Shown here: in pieces, positions 1-11,568 of the stretch | How positions within the stretch are numbered: position 1 is the stretch's first letter | How the letters are laid out: every line of letters starts with the position of its first letter | Assembly (NCBI GenBank): GCA_037157565.1 | Contig: JAZHRO010000024.1 | Coordinates: 13,522,501 to 13,586,500, forward strand | Direction of reading: 5' to 3' | DNA length: 64,000 bases | Source of the DNA: Thalassia testudinum | Lineage: Eukaryota > Streptophyta > Magnoliopsida > Alismatales > Hydrocharitaceae | The notes under the pieces: generated by a model | Databases searched by the model: none | The model's input: only the letters and a program-made list of their open reading frames with translations | Told to the model about the DNA's origin: nothing | Translations under genes and position numbers: made by a program

Positions 1-433
1 CGATCCCTTTCTACTTCTCCCTTCAATGTGCTCTTTCCTTTGTATTATTTTTGATGATTGAAATGAATCTTTGCTCTCTTTTTGTGTCTCTCTTGAAATA
101 AAAGATAAAACCCTTCCCATTTTGCACTGGAGATGAATATTGTCGAAAAGTATTCCTTTCAGAAATCAACAGAGGAATAAATATTTGATTAATGTTATTA
201 TATATACGTGTGCAACTGTAATAACTATGACCTGAACTTAGATGAGTGATCTCATCGTTGACTAATTAAGTGGACTCTCATTTAAAAGTTCAAATCTTAC
301 ATTACTTAATAGAACAAAAACTCCAATCAGTACTAAACGATGCATGCATGCAACTTATCACCAGTTCATACTTTTTATTTTTTGGGAAATTTTACATCGA
401 AGTAATTAAGATGCCCAGATGATAGAAACTTAC

Positions 434-515
434 CCTCTGCTCTTTCCATCGGAAGCACCGTGAGAATCAGAATCATGAGACTCATGTACCCTATGAACGA
501 GGGTAATCTTGCCAT
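434..515 (-). CDS. First exon of a putative secreted peptide precursor (partial; second exon beyond the left edge)
   Basis: The ATG is at 515-513 and gives 27 codons beginning MARLPSF and ending MERAE. The stretch has a basic residue and then a long hydrophobic core (YMSLMILILTVLP), which is a typical secretory signal peptide. After one extra base the reading meets a good splice donor (G|GTAAGT at 433-428), so the intron is phase 1. Start (MAR-), length, signal peptide and intron phase match the complete gene at 2116-3031, which suggests a paralogue of the same small family. In that gene the intron is 682 bp, so the second exon here would lie left of base 1. A TATA-like box lies about 75 bp upstream. 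The function is unknown and no mature peptide is visible. An alternative is any other small secreted protein with an intron after its signal peptide, such as a defensin or lipid-transfer protein. Confidence 0.5.
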
Positions 516-589
516 GTGATATCTGCTCTGTTCTCCACAAAAGTTTGGTGAATTGTGTAGGAGTCTGGACGATGTCGGACTTCCGCAGG

Positions 590-597
590 TTAAATAG
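590..597 (-). promoter_or_regulatory. TATA-like box for the 434-515 exon
   Basis: On the minus strand the sequence reads CTATTTAA, about 75 bp upstream of the ATG at 515. This is a normal distance for a plant core promoter with a short leader. It is supported only by position and composition. Confidence 0.35.
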
Positions 598-850
598 GGG
601 TATCATTTGACGAGTCCTCTCTCTAAGTTCAAACTCTACGCAAATTTCTTCTTTTTGACGTGTGAATGGAGAAATTAGGGGAGGAAAATGTTTCTCGCCG
701 TGGAATATTTCTCTTAGGGTTGGTGGAGAACTTTCCTTGTAACTTTGACTTTGACTGATCTTTAATAAGAATATATAGCCGAGGTTTTGTTACCGTGCAC
801 GTTAGTTTGTGTATTTTTCCCATCCTTTTTCCATGGCTTTCACGCGCGCG

Positions 851-876
851 CTCTCTCTCTCTCTCTCTCTCTCTCT
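851..876. repeat. (CT)13 microsatellite
   Basis: Thirteen uninterrupted CT dinucleotides, followed by further CT-rich and T-rich sequence to about 950. The frames open across it on both strands are low-complexity and are not genes. The rest of 520-1030 holds nothing recognisable. Confidence 0.95.
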
Positions 877-1709
877 GATCTCTCCTCATCCACTCTCTCT
901 CTCTCGTCTCTTTTTTTTTATCCTTTTTATTTCTTATTTTTTTTACACTTTCCAGCACATACGTGAATTATATCTTCACCAATCTTCTCATTTTATATTT
1001 TTTAATTAGAGATTAATATTGAGTATGATTCTAAAATTGGAAGGCACCATATAAGTTAAGCCTAGGTTAGGTACCTATTAGGCTCTTAGGCACAAGACTT
1101 AATTGGGTTGGAAGAAGAAATTAAACTTGAAAATTCTAGCGAGTCAAGCTTGACCCACTAACAAAAAGGCTTAGGATTGAGTAATTTGTTATTTAGATTC
1201 GGTTTTGTCCAATTTAGTTCAATAATCTTACTTTAGATATAGTGGTATGAGCCTAGTTATTCTACTTTTAAATGTATTATACTCCATTTTATGCATATTT
1301 TTCATTTATATGGGTCCATCCAGGTGCATGGATTGATAGATGGATTCGTAGTTCACATTCTTGTTGGGTAAGCTGAATTTTATAGACGGGCAAACAATTA
1401 AGATTGCGCACCAAATGAATGAGTACAGGTTGATAGCAAGTCAGCTAAGCCTGACACAATTATGAATTGGCCGAGTTGGGTTTGATCTTTAGCATTGATG
1501 GCAAAAAGAAGCTAAATGGGCCAGCCAGACCCAACTCCATGCTTGGGCCTAATTCGAGGGCTAAAAGTTCATATTTCCACCTACTTTTTTTTTTCTATAT
1601 TTCCTAAAGCAAACATCACTTAATAAAAATGAAAATCAACGTTAAGAATGGGCAAAAAGATAACAAAAAAAAAACTCAAAATATTTCAATTTATATTTTG
1701 ATAAGGTCA

Positions 1710-1790
1710 ATATTAGACCCAATTGTTCTGTTGAAAAAATAAAATATTAGACCCAATTGTTCTTTTGAAAAAATAAGATATTAGACCCGT
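1710..1790. repeat. Short tandem repeat, 34-bp unit, about 2.3 copies
   Basis: The motif beginning ATATTAGACCC recurs at 1710, 1744 and 1778, an exact 34-bp period with few changes. It lies in AT-rich non-coding DNA downstream (in gene orientation) of the peptide gene. Confidence 0.85.
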
Positions 1791-2115
1791 TTCCTAAGGT
1801 CCCATCATCCCAAAGTCAGAGGAATATCAAAAGAAACTAAATCTCAGGATCAAAGAAATTTCGATTATCTCATCTTATCAAATTAATATCAATATTTATT
1901 AAAATATTCTACCTTCAAACTATTTATTACATTACGTCAACATCCACCATCATTCAATTATCTAGAGAGGAAAATTAAGTCCAACCATCCTATCAGATGT
2001 ACAGTACTGCCTTTGTGAAATACAAATACTAAGAGTGAAGTTGTCATACATTCTATATATATATATATGTTCAGGTATAAATTTCTGAGAGGATTCTTTT
2101 CAAGGTAATTAATGT

Positions 2116-3031
2116 TCACTTGTTTGTGATGGGAGGAGCGGGTGGAGGCTGAGGGCTCCTGCGGATGGAGGAACCGGGGGGACTAAATTGTGGTGGTGTG
2201 GGGCTGACAGGATCCCGATCCCCGAGATTATTCCTCGTGGTCTTCACGACTGGAGAAGCTGCACATGCAATAGAACCATACGTACTCTTTTGTTAATGGC
2301 GACATTGGCGAGGAGAATAATGAATAGCAGAAATTGATTCGATGGTAAAAGGTATATAAATTACTTTCCTCTCTTTAATTTATTGGAGATCACGAACTAG
2401 CAGAAAGGATTATCTCCAAAAACGAAGTTTTGGGGAAAAATTTTACTTTCCAGACACCAATTCTTGGTGGCCTCCGCCTTCCCTCACAACGTCAAAGAAC
2501 GCTGTTTGGTGGGTTAGAGAGCGTCAAGATAGCTACTGTCACTTAACCTACTTAAAGTTATTTCAAATTTTTTTAAAACTAATTTTAACATGTTAAAATA
2601 TCTAAATAGATCAACCAACTTGTTTCAACATATTATTATATTTCTTTTTATTTTTCTACTTATTTTCTAAACTTAATCTCTTTTGTGGACACCACCCCTG
2701 TCATACTCGAGATGGATTACTTATGCCATACTCACATGGATTATTGGAAACCATATATTACTTCTAAACAAATTTGTTGGAGGAAGAAGGATGAATGATT
2801 TGGTGACGATAGGTATATATGGCTGTAGTGAGTATATACGTGTAAGCCTTATTGGTCGATGGTTTACGTATACAACGTGGTTGTCTGATGAAAGTAAATT
2901 ATATATCCATGAATTGAAATCAAAGATTTATACAACTCACCTGTTGCTCCTTCCACCGAATACGATTCTATTGGAATCATCGTGAAGAGCAAGACCATGA
3001 GAACAGGGTACACCAACGTATGTCTTGCCAT
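2116..3031 (-). CDS. Putative secreted proline-rich signalling peptide precursor (two exons, 77 aa)
   Basis: Exon 1 is 3031-2941 (ATG at 3031-3029) and exon 2 is 2258-2116, joined by a 682-bp GT-AG intron of phase 1 (donor G|GTGAGT, acceptor TGTGCAG). The junction makes an in-frame Ala codon and the product is 77 residues. Residues 1 to about 24 form a signal peptide (MARHTLVYP, then the core VLMVLLFTMIP). The C-terminal half is rich in Pro and Ser with a basic pair: PTPPQFSPPG at about 51-60, IRR at 63-65, PQPPPAPP at 67-74, ending ITNK. There are no cysteines, so it is not a defensin or lipid-transfer protein. A short secreted precursor with a proline-rich tail resembles the layout of plant peptide hormone precursors (IDA, PIP, CEP and hydroxyproline-rich systemin types), but no family signature is matched. 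It likely acts outside the cell. A TATA box sits about 55 bp upstream. Gene structure is seen directly; the signalling role is inference. Confidence 0.65.
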
Positions 3032-3083
3032 TTGTGCTTTGGTGATGGTGGATGGCCTTGAGATCTAGTGTGTGTCTGTCCCT

Positions 3084-3093
3084 GTATATATAG
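3084..3093 (-). promoter_or_regulatory. TATA box of the peptide gene
   Basis: The minus strand reads CTATATATAC about 55 bp upstream of the ATG at 3031. The homologous stretch is missing in the broken copy at 40706-40796, where sequence equivalent to 3071-3589 is deleted. Confidence 0.55.
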
Positions 3094-3776
3094 CTTATGA
3101 ATATGAATATAAATATAAACATAAATAAATATTATATGCGAGGGCTATATATATATATATGTAAGCATTCTAATGAACCTAAGGCTCGTTTTAAGTTATC
3201 TAAGCTAAATAAATTCATTCCGTCCAATTGCCATCAGATAGTGATGTGCAAAACCATTTTTGGTGATTCAAACCATTTGTTTTCGAGGGACGTTCCATAT
3301 TTTGAGGGAATTTCGAATTTTGCGAATAACAATAGTTTCATTGGTTCTTGTTTGATTCCCGCCATCACGAAACGTAAAATCTTTTCTTCCAAATTCGCAT
3401 ACATAGTACAACTGCTATTTGTGATTTATTGCATTCATAAATTTGCATTATACGCTTGCAAGTTGCAACTTACAACATTTTTTTAAAGAAAAAGTATTTC
3501 AATATATAAGCGAAAGTAGTAACTCCCTGCATGCATGTAAAAATGCATGCTAGAAGCATTACGTAATTTATAGAATAACTTTGGAAAATACTGGATTAAT
3601 CTTTGTTAGGGGAAGAGTTCACAAAGATTATGTCAACATGACGTGCACTCTTTTATACCCATTTATGGTCAGATTTTGCCTTCCAACCGTGGGTGGATTG
3701 AGCACTTTTTTATTTGTTATATTTTTTCTTCATTTTTGTTGAATTTCAAGGAGAATAAATTTGTAAAATAAATTGA

Positions 3777-4776
3777 GAGAATCGATTGTATAGGTTTCTA
3801 AATCTATTTAGGTGCTGTGGTATATTGTTCATCTTCCTCATCTAAACCTTCGTACCACCCCCCTCGTGTCGCCATGCTTGCGTTGAGCACCTCCATGCCC
3901 TCCTCGTCCGCGTGTCGCCCCCCTCCTCCTCAAGTAAATCCTTGTCCTTATCGTTGTCGTCCCCCCTCCTCCTCGTACTCCTCCTCCGCACGTCGCTCCT
4001 CTCCTCCTCCGCAGCAGCTCACCCTGCACCTCCTCGTTCTCCGCTGGTCCTTGCCCTCCTCCTCCTCTGCCAGTGCCCTCGCCCTCCTCCTCCTCCGCCA
4101 GTGCCATTGTCCTCCTCCTCCCCAGCCCGGCGACTCCCTCCTCCTCCATCGCCAACACCCCCTTCCTCCCTGGTTCCTCCCCCTCCTCCTCCTTCGCAGC
4201 TCCTCACCTTGATCCTCCTCTGCCTACAGCCTCCTCCTCCTCCTCCTTGGCCTGCCGGCACCACCCTCCTCCTCCTGACCATCCCCTCCTCCTCCTCCTC
4301 CTCCTCCTCCTTCTCTTTGGCTCCTCCCCTTGCTCCTCCATGTCCTACCACCCTCCTCCTCCTCTTGCAGACCCTGTCCTCCTACTCCTCCCCATCCTAC
4401 TGCCCCCTCCTCATCCTCCTTCTCCTATCCCTGCCGCTGTCGGATGACCTCCTCTTCCTCTTCCCCCACTACCCCCTTCCTCCGCCTCCTCCTTTTAGTG
4501 CTGCCTATGCAGTTGGCCTTTCTCCCCCTCTTCCTCTTGTCCTCCTCCTCGTCCCCCTACTGTCGCCCTCCTCCTCCACCTATTGCCGCCGCTATTGTCA
4601 CCTCAATTTTATAAGTTGTAAATTTTTTAATAATATGATAATATGTTATTTAATTAATTATGTTTATGACATTACAGGTTATCGGTGACGATCATTCTTG
4701 GAAGCTGTAGTCGTTGGAGGTATAAGTTTAATATTTTTTATTTATTGTAATAAAATCTTAGGCTTTTGTTAGATGG
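3777..4776 (+). mobile_element. CACTA transposon A, left remnant with CCT-rich tract
   Basis: This stretch matches 41657-42395 of CACTA copy B, which keeps the true 5' end, so copy A has lost roughly the first 400 bp. A pyrimidine-rich tract (about 3830-4610), mostly CCTCCT and TCCTCC, recurs in copies B (41800-42230) and C (37915-38230) and seems to be a family feature. Long frames open on both strands there encode only Pro/Ser or Gly/Glu runs and are not supported as genes. The element resumes at 10183 after a solo LTR insertion and again at 34705 after a Tekay insertion. Confidence 0.75.
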
Positions 4777-7700
4777 TGAAATGACTCGGTGTCCTTTTTA
4801 GTCAGATAAGACGTCTAGAGTGTCAGTCAGACATTTTCCAAACGTTTGGACATATTTCCGGACATCCGAAAGTAGGAAAATATCGCACATTCTTTTCGCT
4901 CTGCGCGTGGGCGGCGCGTAGAGTCTCTCTCTCTCCTCCACTCCCTCACCCTGAACCCTAAAACCTCCCAATTTAAACCCTCCAACTACCCTCCATACCC
5001 CACCACTCGAGCCACCGCCACCTCCACCTCCACCTTCTCCTTGCATCAGCCACGCCCCACCAGCCTCCCATCTCTGCTGCAGCCGCGGCAAGGAAGGAGA
5101 GGAGCCGACGAGGGAGAACGGGGAAAAGCGAGAGCGAGAGAGTGCGAGGGAGTGAGAGGAGAGCAGGGGAGAGGGACGATGGCCCCAGGAGCTCGAGGAG
5201 TTCATGGAAGAGAGGAGGACGCTGGCGGGGAGTTTCTCAAAGCTCCTACAGCTGCTGGAGCTGCCACTGCGTCGACTGAGGGTGGAGGCACGAGCGGGGC
5301 GAGCTGTGCAGAGAAGTCCTGATACTGGAAGTTTTCTAGTATCAGACGTCTGGAGGGTCGATTAGACATCTAGAGAGGCATCAGGATGTCCAGAGCTGAA
5401 GCCAGACGTCCAAAAGCATATATCACGCGAGGTATGAGTTTCCTGCACTACTTTCCGCCATGCAGATCGTAGCACAGGAAATGTTGGGCTGAGAATGGGC
5501 CTGCATTTGGTATACGCAGGTACAACATTTTAGAAAGGCCCGCGGTGCGCCTTTCCAGGCACTTTTGGATGTCTGACCTTATCGTTAGACGTCCAACGAC
5601 ACTAGCAGAACGGTGGCAGCAACTAGCTTTTCTTAAGTCGTTGTAGTACAGATAGTTATTGCCATCATTTGCTAATATTTGTTACTCGGAAAATACAGTT
5701 CTCCCGAGGTCGAACTCAGGGAGCAAGTCGTATTCTAGAGATATACATGTTCTATTACAAAAATAAAGAGAGAGAGAGAGATGAAAGTTTGGCTTCTTCT
5801 TCTCTTCTTTCTTCCTCTTTGTCTTCTCTCCTCTTTGGCTTTTGTTCTTCGTGTTCTTCCTCTATTTCTTGGTTGGACGATCCTGTCTTTTTCTTCTTTT
5901 TATTTTCTTTGTTTCTTCTTTTCTTGCTTCAGATCTTCCTCCCATGCTCTTCTTCTTCTTTTCTTCTTCTTCTTCCTCTTGTTTCTTCACTTGGCTGCTC
6001 TGTGTTCCTCTCTTTCCTCTGCCTCGCCTTCCTTCTTCTTCTTTGCCTTCTCCTATCTTCAGGACGTCGTCTGATTTCTCAATCAGACGACTTAAACCGC
6101 TTGTTGCTACAGTGTCTCCCTTAGCTTCCTTCTTCTTCACCTGTGCCTGCACGCTCAAGAGTTCAGAGTCAGAGGGCAAAACCTACTCTACCCCTCTCCC
6201 CCGCGCGTCTCTTTCTCTCTGAGTTCGCTCTTAGGACAGCTCTCCCAGAGCAACCGGGTAATCGGGTACGAGTCGCGCCCGGGTCCAGGCCCACCGGCGT
6301 GCGGTGGTGGGTGAGGAGTGCAGGTCGGGTTAATCGAGTAGGGCCAGGTCCGCGGAGCGTGATCACGGACTAGGCCGGGTCAGGTGAGAGGGACCTCACC
6401 CCGTGGTCAGGAGGCAAACAGCATTAGGCACTTTTTGCCTTTATGCACCCGCGCGCCTCTGAAAAGTGCCGAGGTGGGACTAAAAGTCCCACCCTAATTG
6501 AACGCCCGCCGCGGAGGGAGTAGCGGGCAATCGTGGCTTCATGCGAGGCCTTCGTCCCAACTGCGAGCCTGGGACGCTTCGCGGAGACGCCCTGCGCAAC
6601 CTGGGAGTCGAACCTGGGCGAAGGTGTGCCTGCACCTGCAGGTGAAGGAGCTCTGCCTGCTCAGTAATGGCGACGGCGGGCGAGTCACCTAGTCACAGAA
6701 GAACGGCCTCTCGGCCAAATCAGACAGGCGGGGGACCTTCGCCGTGGCACGGCGAAGGTGGTCAGAGGGTCTGCAGGGGGCGTGGTGGAGCAAACAGGTC
6801 GCCCTAGGTCAAACTGCGAGCGAAGAAGTGGGTGTGTTCGGTGGGTCTGCAGAGGGCGTTTGGTGGGCAGTGGAAGGGCGGAGGAGGATCAGGGTGAGGA
6901 GGCGGAGGTTATGCACAGGTCGGAGAGTCGTGTGGGGTGCTGGAGCGATGGGAGTGGTTCGCCGGAGTTTGGCCAGAGGTGGAGAAGGTGAGGGTGATCG
7001 GTGGGAAATAGGTGGCGACAGTAAGGGTTTTCAGTATAGAAAAGAAAGAGGGGAGGAAGAGGAGAAGTTCTACCCGCTAAGCTGGACGAGGAGGGGTTGG
7101 CGCAGGCGACAGTCGTATCGACTGTCGCCGGAGAAGAAATTGCCCAGAGGAAGGGGCGGCGGCGAGGAGAGGGCCGGAGAGGCGTCATCTGGGTGTGGCG
7201 TGACGCGGAAAGATCGAGGGAAGGTAACCCTGCTGCTGGTAGTGCGGCAGGGCGACGAGGAGGAGGAGGAGAGGCCGCCGGAGCAAGGGGGCGTCTGTCG
7301 GAGTGGGAAGGGAGGAATTTAGGGGGGTGTCTCCGTCAGATCCGAGCTACGAAGAACGGCGGAGCGACGGGGGTATTTATAGGGGCGGAATCAGAGAGGA
7401 GGGCGGAGGGAGACGATGTGTCTCCCTCGCCGGAGGACGCCGGAGGAAGGAGACCCATACCGTCCGTGCGTTCGCACGGGCGGTATGGGCGGTCGCAATA
7501 CTCAGGGGGGTGTCCCTGCCGTGGCTGACGACGCAGGGTACCTCCCATTGACTTGCCAGGGCCCCTCCCTCACCCTGCGCGGCGCCATGCTTCACGCAAG
7601 GTCGCCGGAGCATGGGGCTGCGCAGGTTTTTGCAGGAGGGACCTAAATGCAAAGAACGAAGGAGAGTTAGGGGCCAAAATGTGAGGGTTCAAAAGTTGAG

Positions 7701-10182
7701 GGCCAAAAAGTAAATATATGAGGACCAAAGTGTAAAGTTGGTCAAGAAGGTTTCTTCTTAGGCCCAAGTTTCTATACATGACTAATTAGGACCTAAGGAT
7801 TCTGATGGTGAATTTTATTTCTAGATTAAACCTTGTTTGACCGGTTAATTTACGCAAAAACCCAAATTAAGTTGTTAATTGGGCATGGTTCTCAATGTAG
7901 GTCAAAATGGGTTCCTAAGGCCAAATTGAAAGTCCTAAACCCTAGAGATTATTTTTCTATGAATTTTAGAGGGTTTAGTTAATTTTTACCTTACCTCGAA
8001 CCACGTGAATTGAAGTGGGTTTATTTTTAGGGTTACAGATTATCATTTAGTTCCTTGGAATTGCTGTAGCCCTTATTGGATCAGATCATCCCACTTTCCT
8101 TCTTATTAGGTTGTTTTGACCTATGTTGGGCCCCTGAGTTACCCTGTTTTCAGATTGGATTGGGAAATTACATTTTTACCCCTCAGTTTCTGTTTTCTTT
8201 GCAAACTCAGAATCTCTCTGAGCCAAGCCTTTCTAAGGTTATGTAGGAGCTTTTTCCTGCAAATCAGGGTTAAATGGTGCTAGTTTAGGGCTCATGATGA
8301 GGTTCTCATCAGGCACTTTCAGACGACCGAAGGCATAGTCCGACGTTTGGAACTTCCTTCAGACGGTCACAGAGGGATCCGAACATCTGAGGAACCTGTA
8401 GGAGACACAAGGTAAGATCTGACGTCTTTTAAGATGTCTCGGACTAGTCTCAGACGTTCGATTTTGGGCAATACCGTGTTTTTGGCCCGTTCAAGGCTCA
8501 AACGGAATCGAATTTCCGCAAACGAAGTACCGCTGTTTTCCACTCGAGTTTCTCTATGTGTTCGGTTGAGTACCTACTATTTTGAGCTCATCTGATGTAA
8601 ATTAGTTGCTGGTACTGGTTACCGTCCGGTGGCGTGTTCGGGGCCCATGGAGACGACGAGATCTGCTGTGCAGGCCCCCATTCTTCACGTGATACCCGGT
8701 AGAGTGGTTTACTATAACATTAAGATTTACACAATGAAAGAGCATGTTTAGAATACTTGAAAAAACCTTATGATGGAACATGAACCCTAGGGTAGAAACA
8801 AATGAGAATGGTTGAGCTACTCTGTTTACTTGAGATGCGTGTTAAAATATGAGTTGCCTGTATGTGAATGAGAAATTGAACTGTGAAACCATGAGTTGCA
8901 TGTATACGATTGAGAATTGAACTGTGAAAACACGAGCTGCCTGTATATGGTTGAGGAACGAGTTATGAACCATGAATACTGATAAATAGAACGAATACGG
9001 TACATGAATCCTAAGGGAATTAGGAGGACAATTCCTGGATATGGAAAGGAATTCCGTGTGTAGAAAAGAAGTGAGTTGGCCCTTGTGTACTTGGTACCAA
9101 GGAGCACAGTGGTTCTTTTAGTGCAGAGCGGAGCCAGCCGCCCTTGGGTTGAGACCCAGGGTAAGGATTGGCCACTCTACACCGACTTCTGTTGGCCCTT
9201 GCGTACGTGGTACTGAGGCGTGCTACTAGTGTAGGGAGGGAGATAGCCACCCCACGGGACCTGGGGCTAAGATAGCCACCCTACACCGACTTTGTTAGGC
9301 TCGCTGGGCAAATTGGGGTAGTCAGACTCTGGAGAGGCGAGACCCCTGTTTGGTTCTGAGGGGCATGACCCCCGTTCTGAGAGAGCAAGGACCTATATTG
9401 TTCCATGCTGTACCTTAGGCATACCCGCTAGTGGAAACAACTGACCGCATGTCGGTGCGGAGTAGCTACCTGTGCGCTTATCACGTGTGCCATAGTAACC
9501 GCTACGTCGCGACAGTGACCTCAAGGTGGTTGACTGGGTGTAGGACTACCGCGGGGGACTCTCTCGGCCAGGAGAGAACCACGTGTACCTTCTACTCCAC
9601 GAAAAAGATTGCAATCAAGATCGTTCCCACAAGGAACACGGAAGATCAAGAAATACTTGGATCCTTGTGAAATAAATGAACCAGAAATATATTGATGAGA
9701 TAAATAGAAATGAGAATAAAACATGGTTTCTTATTTTACTTACTTGCACATAATTAATGTAAACACCACTGTATTCAGCGTTCGCTGACTTTGTCTTTTG
9801 GTAACCCTGTCCAGGACCAGGAGTTGAGCAGCCCAAGTTTCCAACTGCAGAGGGTGCTGGGTCCAACCGAGTCCAGCCGTAGTCGTTTCTTTCCAGCTTT
9901 CGTTTTTCTGCTATTGTAGTGAGTAATAGGCATCTATTTTACTGTTCCTGTTACTTTCTGTTTTATTTCCGCTATTGTTGTTGTGGTGGCATGTACTATT
10001 TTGAGACAGTTGCTCTACTTTCCTTTACTGTTTCATTTTTCCTTCTGCTTAGTTATAATGTATGTGTAGATGTGGTACTATTTCCTACTTTTGGTTATTA
10101 CTCGTTGAACGACTAGGTCTTGGGATTAGTCGAGGCGAGCCGGTCTTGGGTCCTGTAGGGATCTGGGAACCGGGTCGTAACA
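4777..10182 (+). mobile_element. Tekay-type Ty3/gypsy solo LTR, itself interrupted
   Basis: The sequence starts TGAAATGACTC and ends GGGTCGTAACA, with target duplication GATGG at 4772-4776 and 10183-10187. Copy B of the host segment reads straight through this point at 42390, giving the empty site. Removing the nested insertion leaves about 2.69 kb, equal to other Tekay LTRs in the window (2677-2699 bp). It carries the same landmarks: degenerate AGACGTCT sites near 4808-5000, 5335-5420 and 8320-8470, and repeated GTACxxxGTACCxAGG blocks near 9090-9220. It is more diverged than the other Tekay LTRs. No internal region or second LTR is present, so it is a solo LTR. Confidence 0.88.
5603..8311 (-). 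mobile_element. Athila/Tat-family solo LTR (minus orientation) nested in the Tekay solo LTR
   Basis: This is the reverse complement of the LTRs at 13281-15994 and 20525-23323. It ends at 8311 with TTCTCATCA, the complement of the TGATGAGAA start. Its length, about 2709 bp, matches 2714 bp for the intact 5' LTR. The probable target duplication is GACAC/GGCAC (5598-5602 and 8312-8316), with one mismatch. The conserved hairpin (GTCGTCTGATT and its complement) is present at 6064-6090. The several open frames inside are LTR sequence, not genes. Confidence 0.85.
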
Positions 10183-11568
10183 GATGGTGTGGCTTGTATG
10201 ATTTATTGTGAATGTGGGGTTTGCCCACTTGTTTGATTGAATGAAATTTAATGTGGGGTGTGCCCACTTTTATGATGAGTATTATTCTGCTATGCAGGTT
10301 TATAGAAAACTGAAAATGTAACTGGAAACTCTGTCAAATTTTTTTCAAAATTGTTTCAATGTTTAGTTGGAATTAATATATGTTGTTTAGGTTTGGTATT
10401 AGGTTGTGTATATGGTGCTTGGCCTAGGGTTTTATGATTGAGTTGGAAGAGGGCTATGGTGGTTAGTTTGGGCTAGGGTTTAGATGTTTGGTTTAGGTCA
10501 CGGTTAGGTTTTATAATTTGATAAGGGTTTGGGTCAGGGTTAGGGCTTTCGCTTACTCTCGCCCCTGGTCTGCATGTTTAGTTTGGGTTAGGGTTTAGGA
10601 TTATAATTATAATTTACTATTTAATTAATTTTACTTTTGAAATTCTAGGTTATCAATGTCAGGTACACTCGTAGGCTTCAGTAGTTTGAGGTAAAAATAT
10701 TTATAAGTTTTTATATATATTATAATAATATTTTTTAATACATGTAGGAGCGAATGGTACAGTTAGTACGTCCTCCCACTGACGAGACGTTCGACAGCAT
10801 CCACCAGCCTTTGCAGCCAGAGGACGCATTTACGAGAGTGATGCCATTGAACCACGGTGGATTTGTTTGTAGTGAAGGGAGGGCACATACGTTATCTTCT
10901 TGGTATGGTCGGAAAGGTGTCGTCTCATCTAGTGTTGTCGATCAGTTGCATCAAAAAATCGACACACTACAGAGATGAGAGGAAGAAAGGGAGAAGAGAG
11001 AGACATATATGAAGAGTTAGATGGATGCCATGCAGTCACAGATGAATAAGACGGATAGTAAGATTGAGAACCTTCTAACCCTTCTTTTGAAGAAGGGTCA
11101 GTCAAAGTATCCGTCTTCATCAGATTGGTGGAGCTGGTGGCATTGGGGCAGCTGCATAGTGATATTTATACATTTTCTTTTCTTATGTTTTTCATGTAAA
11201 TATTTTTTTTTCATTTTATGTAAATTTTTCATTTTCAAACTTTTTATGTATTAGACTTTTTATATTTATGCAATATAAACTTCTCTTCATTAGCAAGTCA
11301 TTTAAGTATATTTAGTATATAGTTCCATCATTTTGTAATTTCTCATTAAAAAAAATTGTAATTTCTTTCGTAAAAAAAATTTCATACATTTGTTGTCGGT
11401 TAGTTAATTAATTGACGGCTTATAAATGATGGGAAAAATATTTTTTTCGTCGCTTTCCACAGTAACCGACAACGAAAATATCTTTTAGACTAACCATGTT
11501 ACACATTTTCCGTCGCTTATAAATAAACTGATGGCAAAAATATTTTTTCTGTTACTTATATTACCGAC
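10183..11568 (+). mobile_element. CACTA transposon A, middle part
   Basis: Continues the transposon after the solo LTR. The stretch 10188-10700 matches copy B (42391-42860). From about 10710 it matches the 3' part of CACTA D (63540-64000), including the last exons of the TNPA-like gene. At 11380-11568 there are sub-terminal repeats built on the words CCGAC and GTCGG, typical of CACTA ends. The element is cut at CCGAC (11564-11568) by the Tekay insertion and resumes at 34705. No TNP2 transposase remains, so this is a deletion derivative. Confidence 0.75.
10748..11145 (+). pseudogene. 3' exon of a CACTA TNPA-like protein, decayed
   Basis: Reading from about 10748 gives a product that includes MVQLVRPPTDETFD, HQPLQPEDA, WYGRKG and VVDQLHQKI. 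A TGA at 10976-10978 is followed in the same frame by a charged segment and MDAMQSQMNKTDSK, a probable coiled coil. The same exon occurs at 63570-63930 with the same TGA, so that stop predates the separation of the two copies and may be the real terminus or an old lesion. TNPA-type proteins bind CACTA sub-terminal repeats and help the TNP2 transposase. The upstream exons seen in copy D (62140-63480) are missing here, so the piece cannot be functional. Confidence 0.6.

Larger units (their letters stand above)
1030..4771. repeat. Segmental duplication, copy A (matches 39020-42390)
   Basis: Three blocks match the second copy in order and orientation: 1030-1240 with 39020-39225, 2712-3070 with 40478-40835, and about 3590-4771 with 40835-42390. 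The second copy lacks 1241-2711, where a SIRE LTR fragment sits, and 3071-3589. Copy A lacks the first 400 or so bases of the CACTA transposon that copy B keeps. Homology continues past the insertion at 4777-10182 (10188-10700 matches 42391-42860). The copies are therefore products of one duplication that later gained different insertions and deletions. The block 1241-2100 has no gene that I can see. Confidence 0.85.

Noticed and set aside
2116..2258. Assignment of the peptide to IDA, PIP, CEP or systemin families
   Set aside because: The general layout fits, but the diagnostic endings (for example the SKRHN-type end of IDA or the SGPSxxGxGH core of PIP) are absent, so no symbol is given.
3817..4688. 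Long open frames on both strands in the CCT-rich part of CACTA A (also 37906-38333 and 41762-42100)
   Set aside because: They consist of Pro/Ser/Leu or Gly/Glu/Arg runs, overlap in several frames on both strands and follow the triplet composition rather than any protein family.
10410..10610. Telomere-like words (TTAGGG, TTTAGGG) here and at 42600-42780
   Set aside because: The words are scattered and irregular, with no tandem run of TTTAGGG, and occur in both copies of the CACTA segment. This is chance G/T-rich sequence, not an interstitial telomere.
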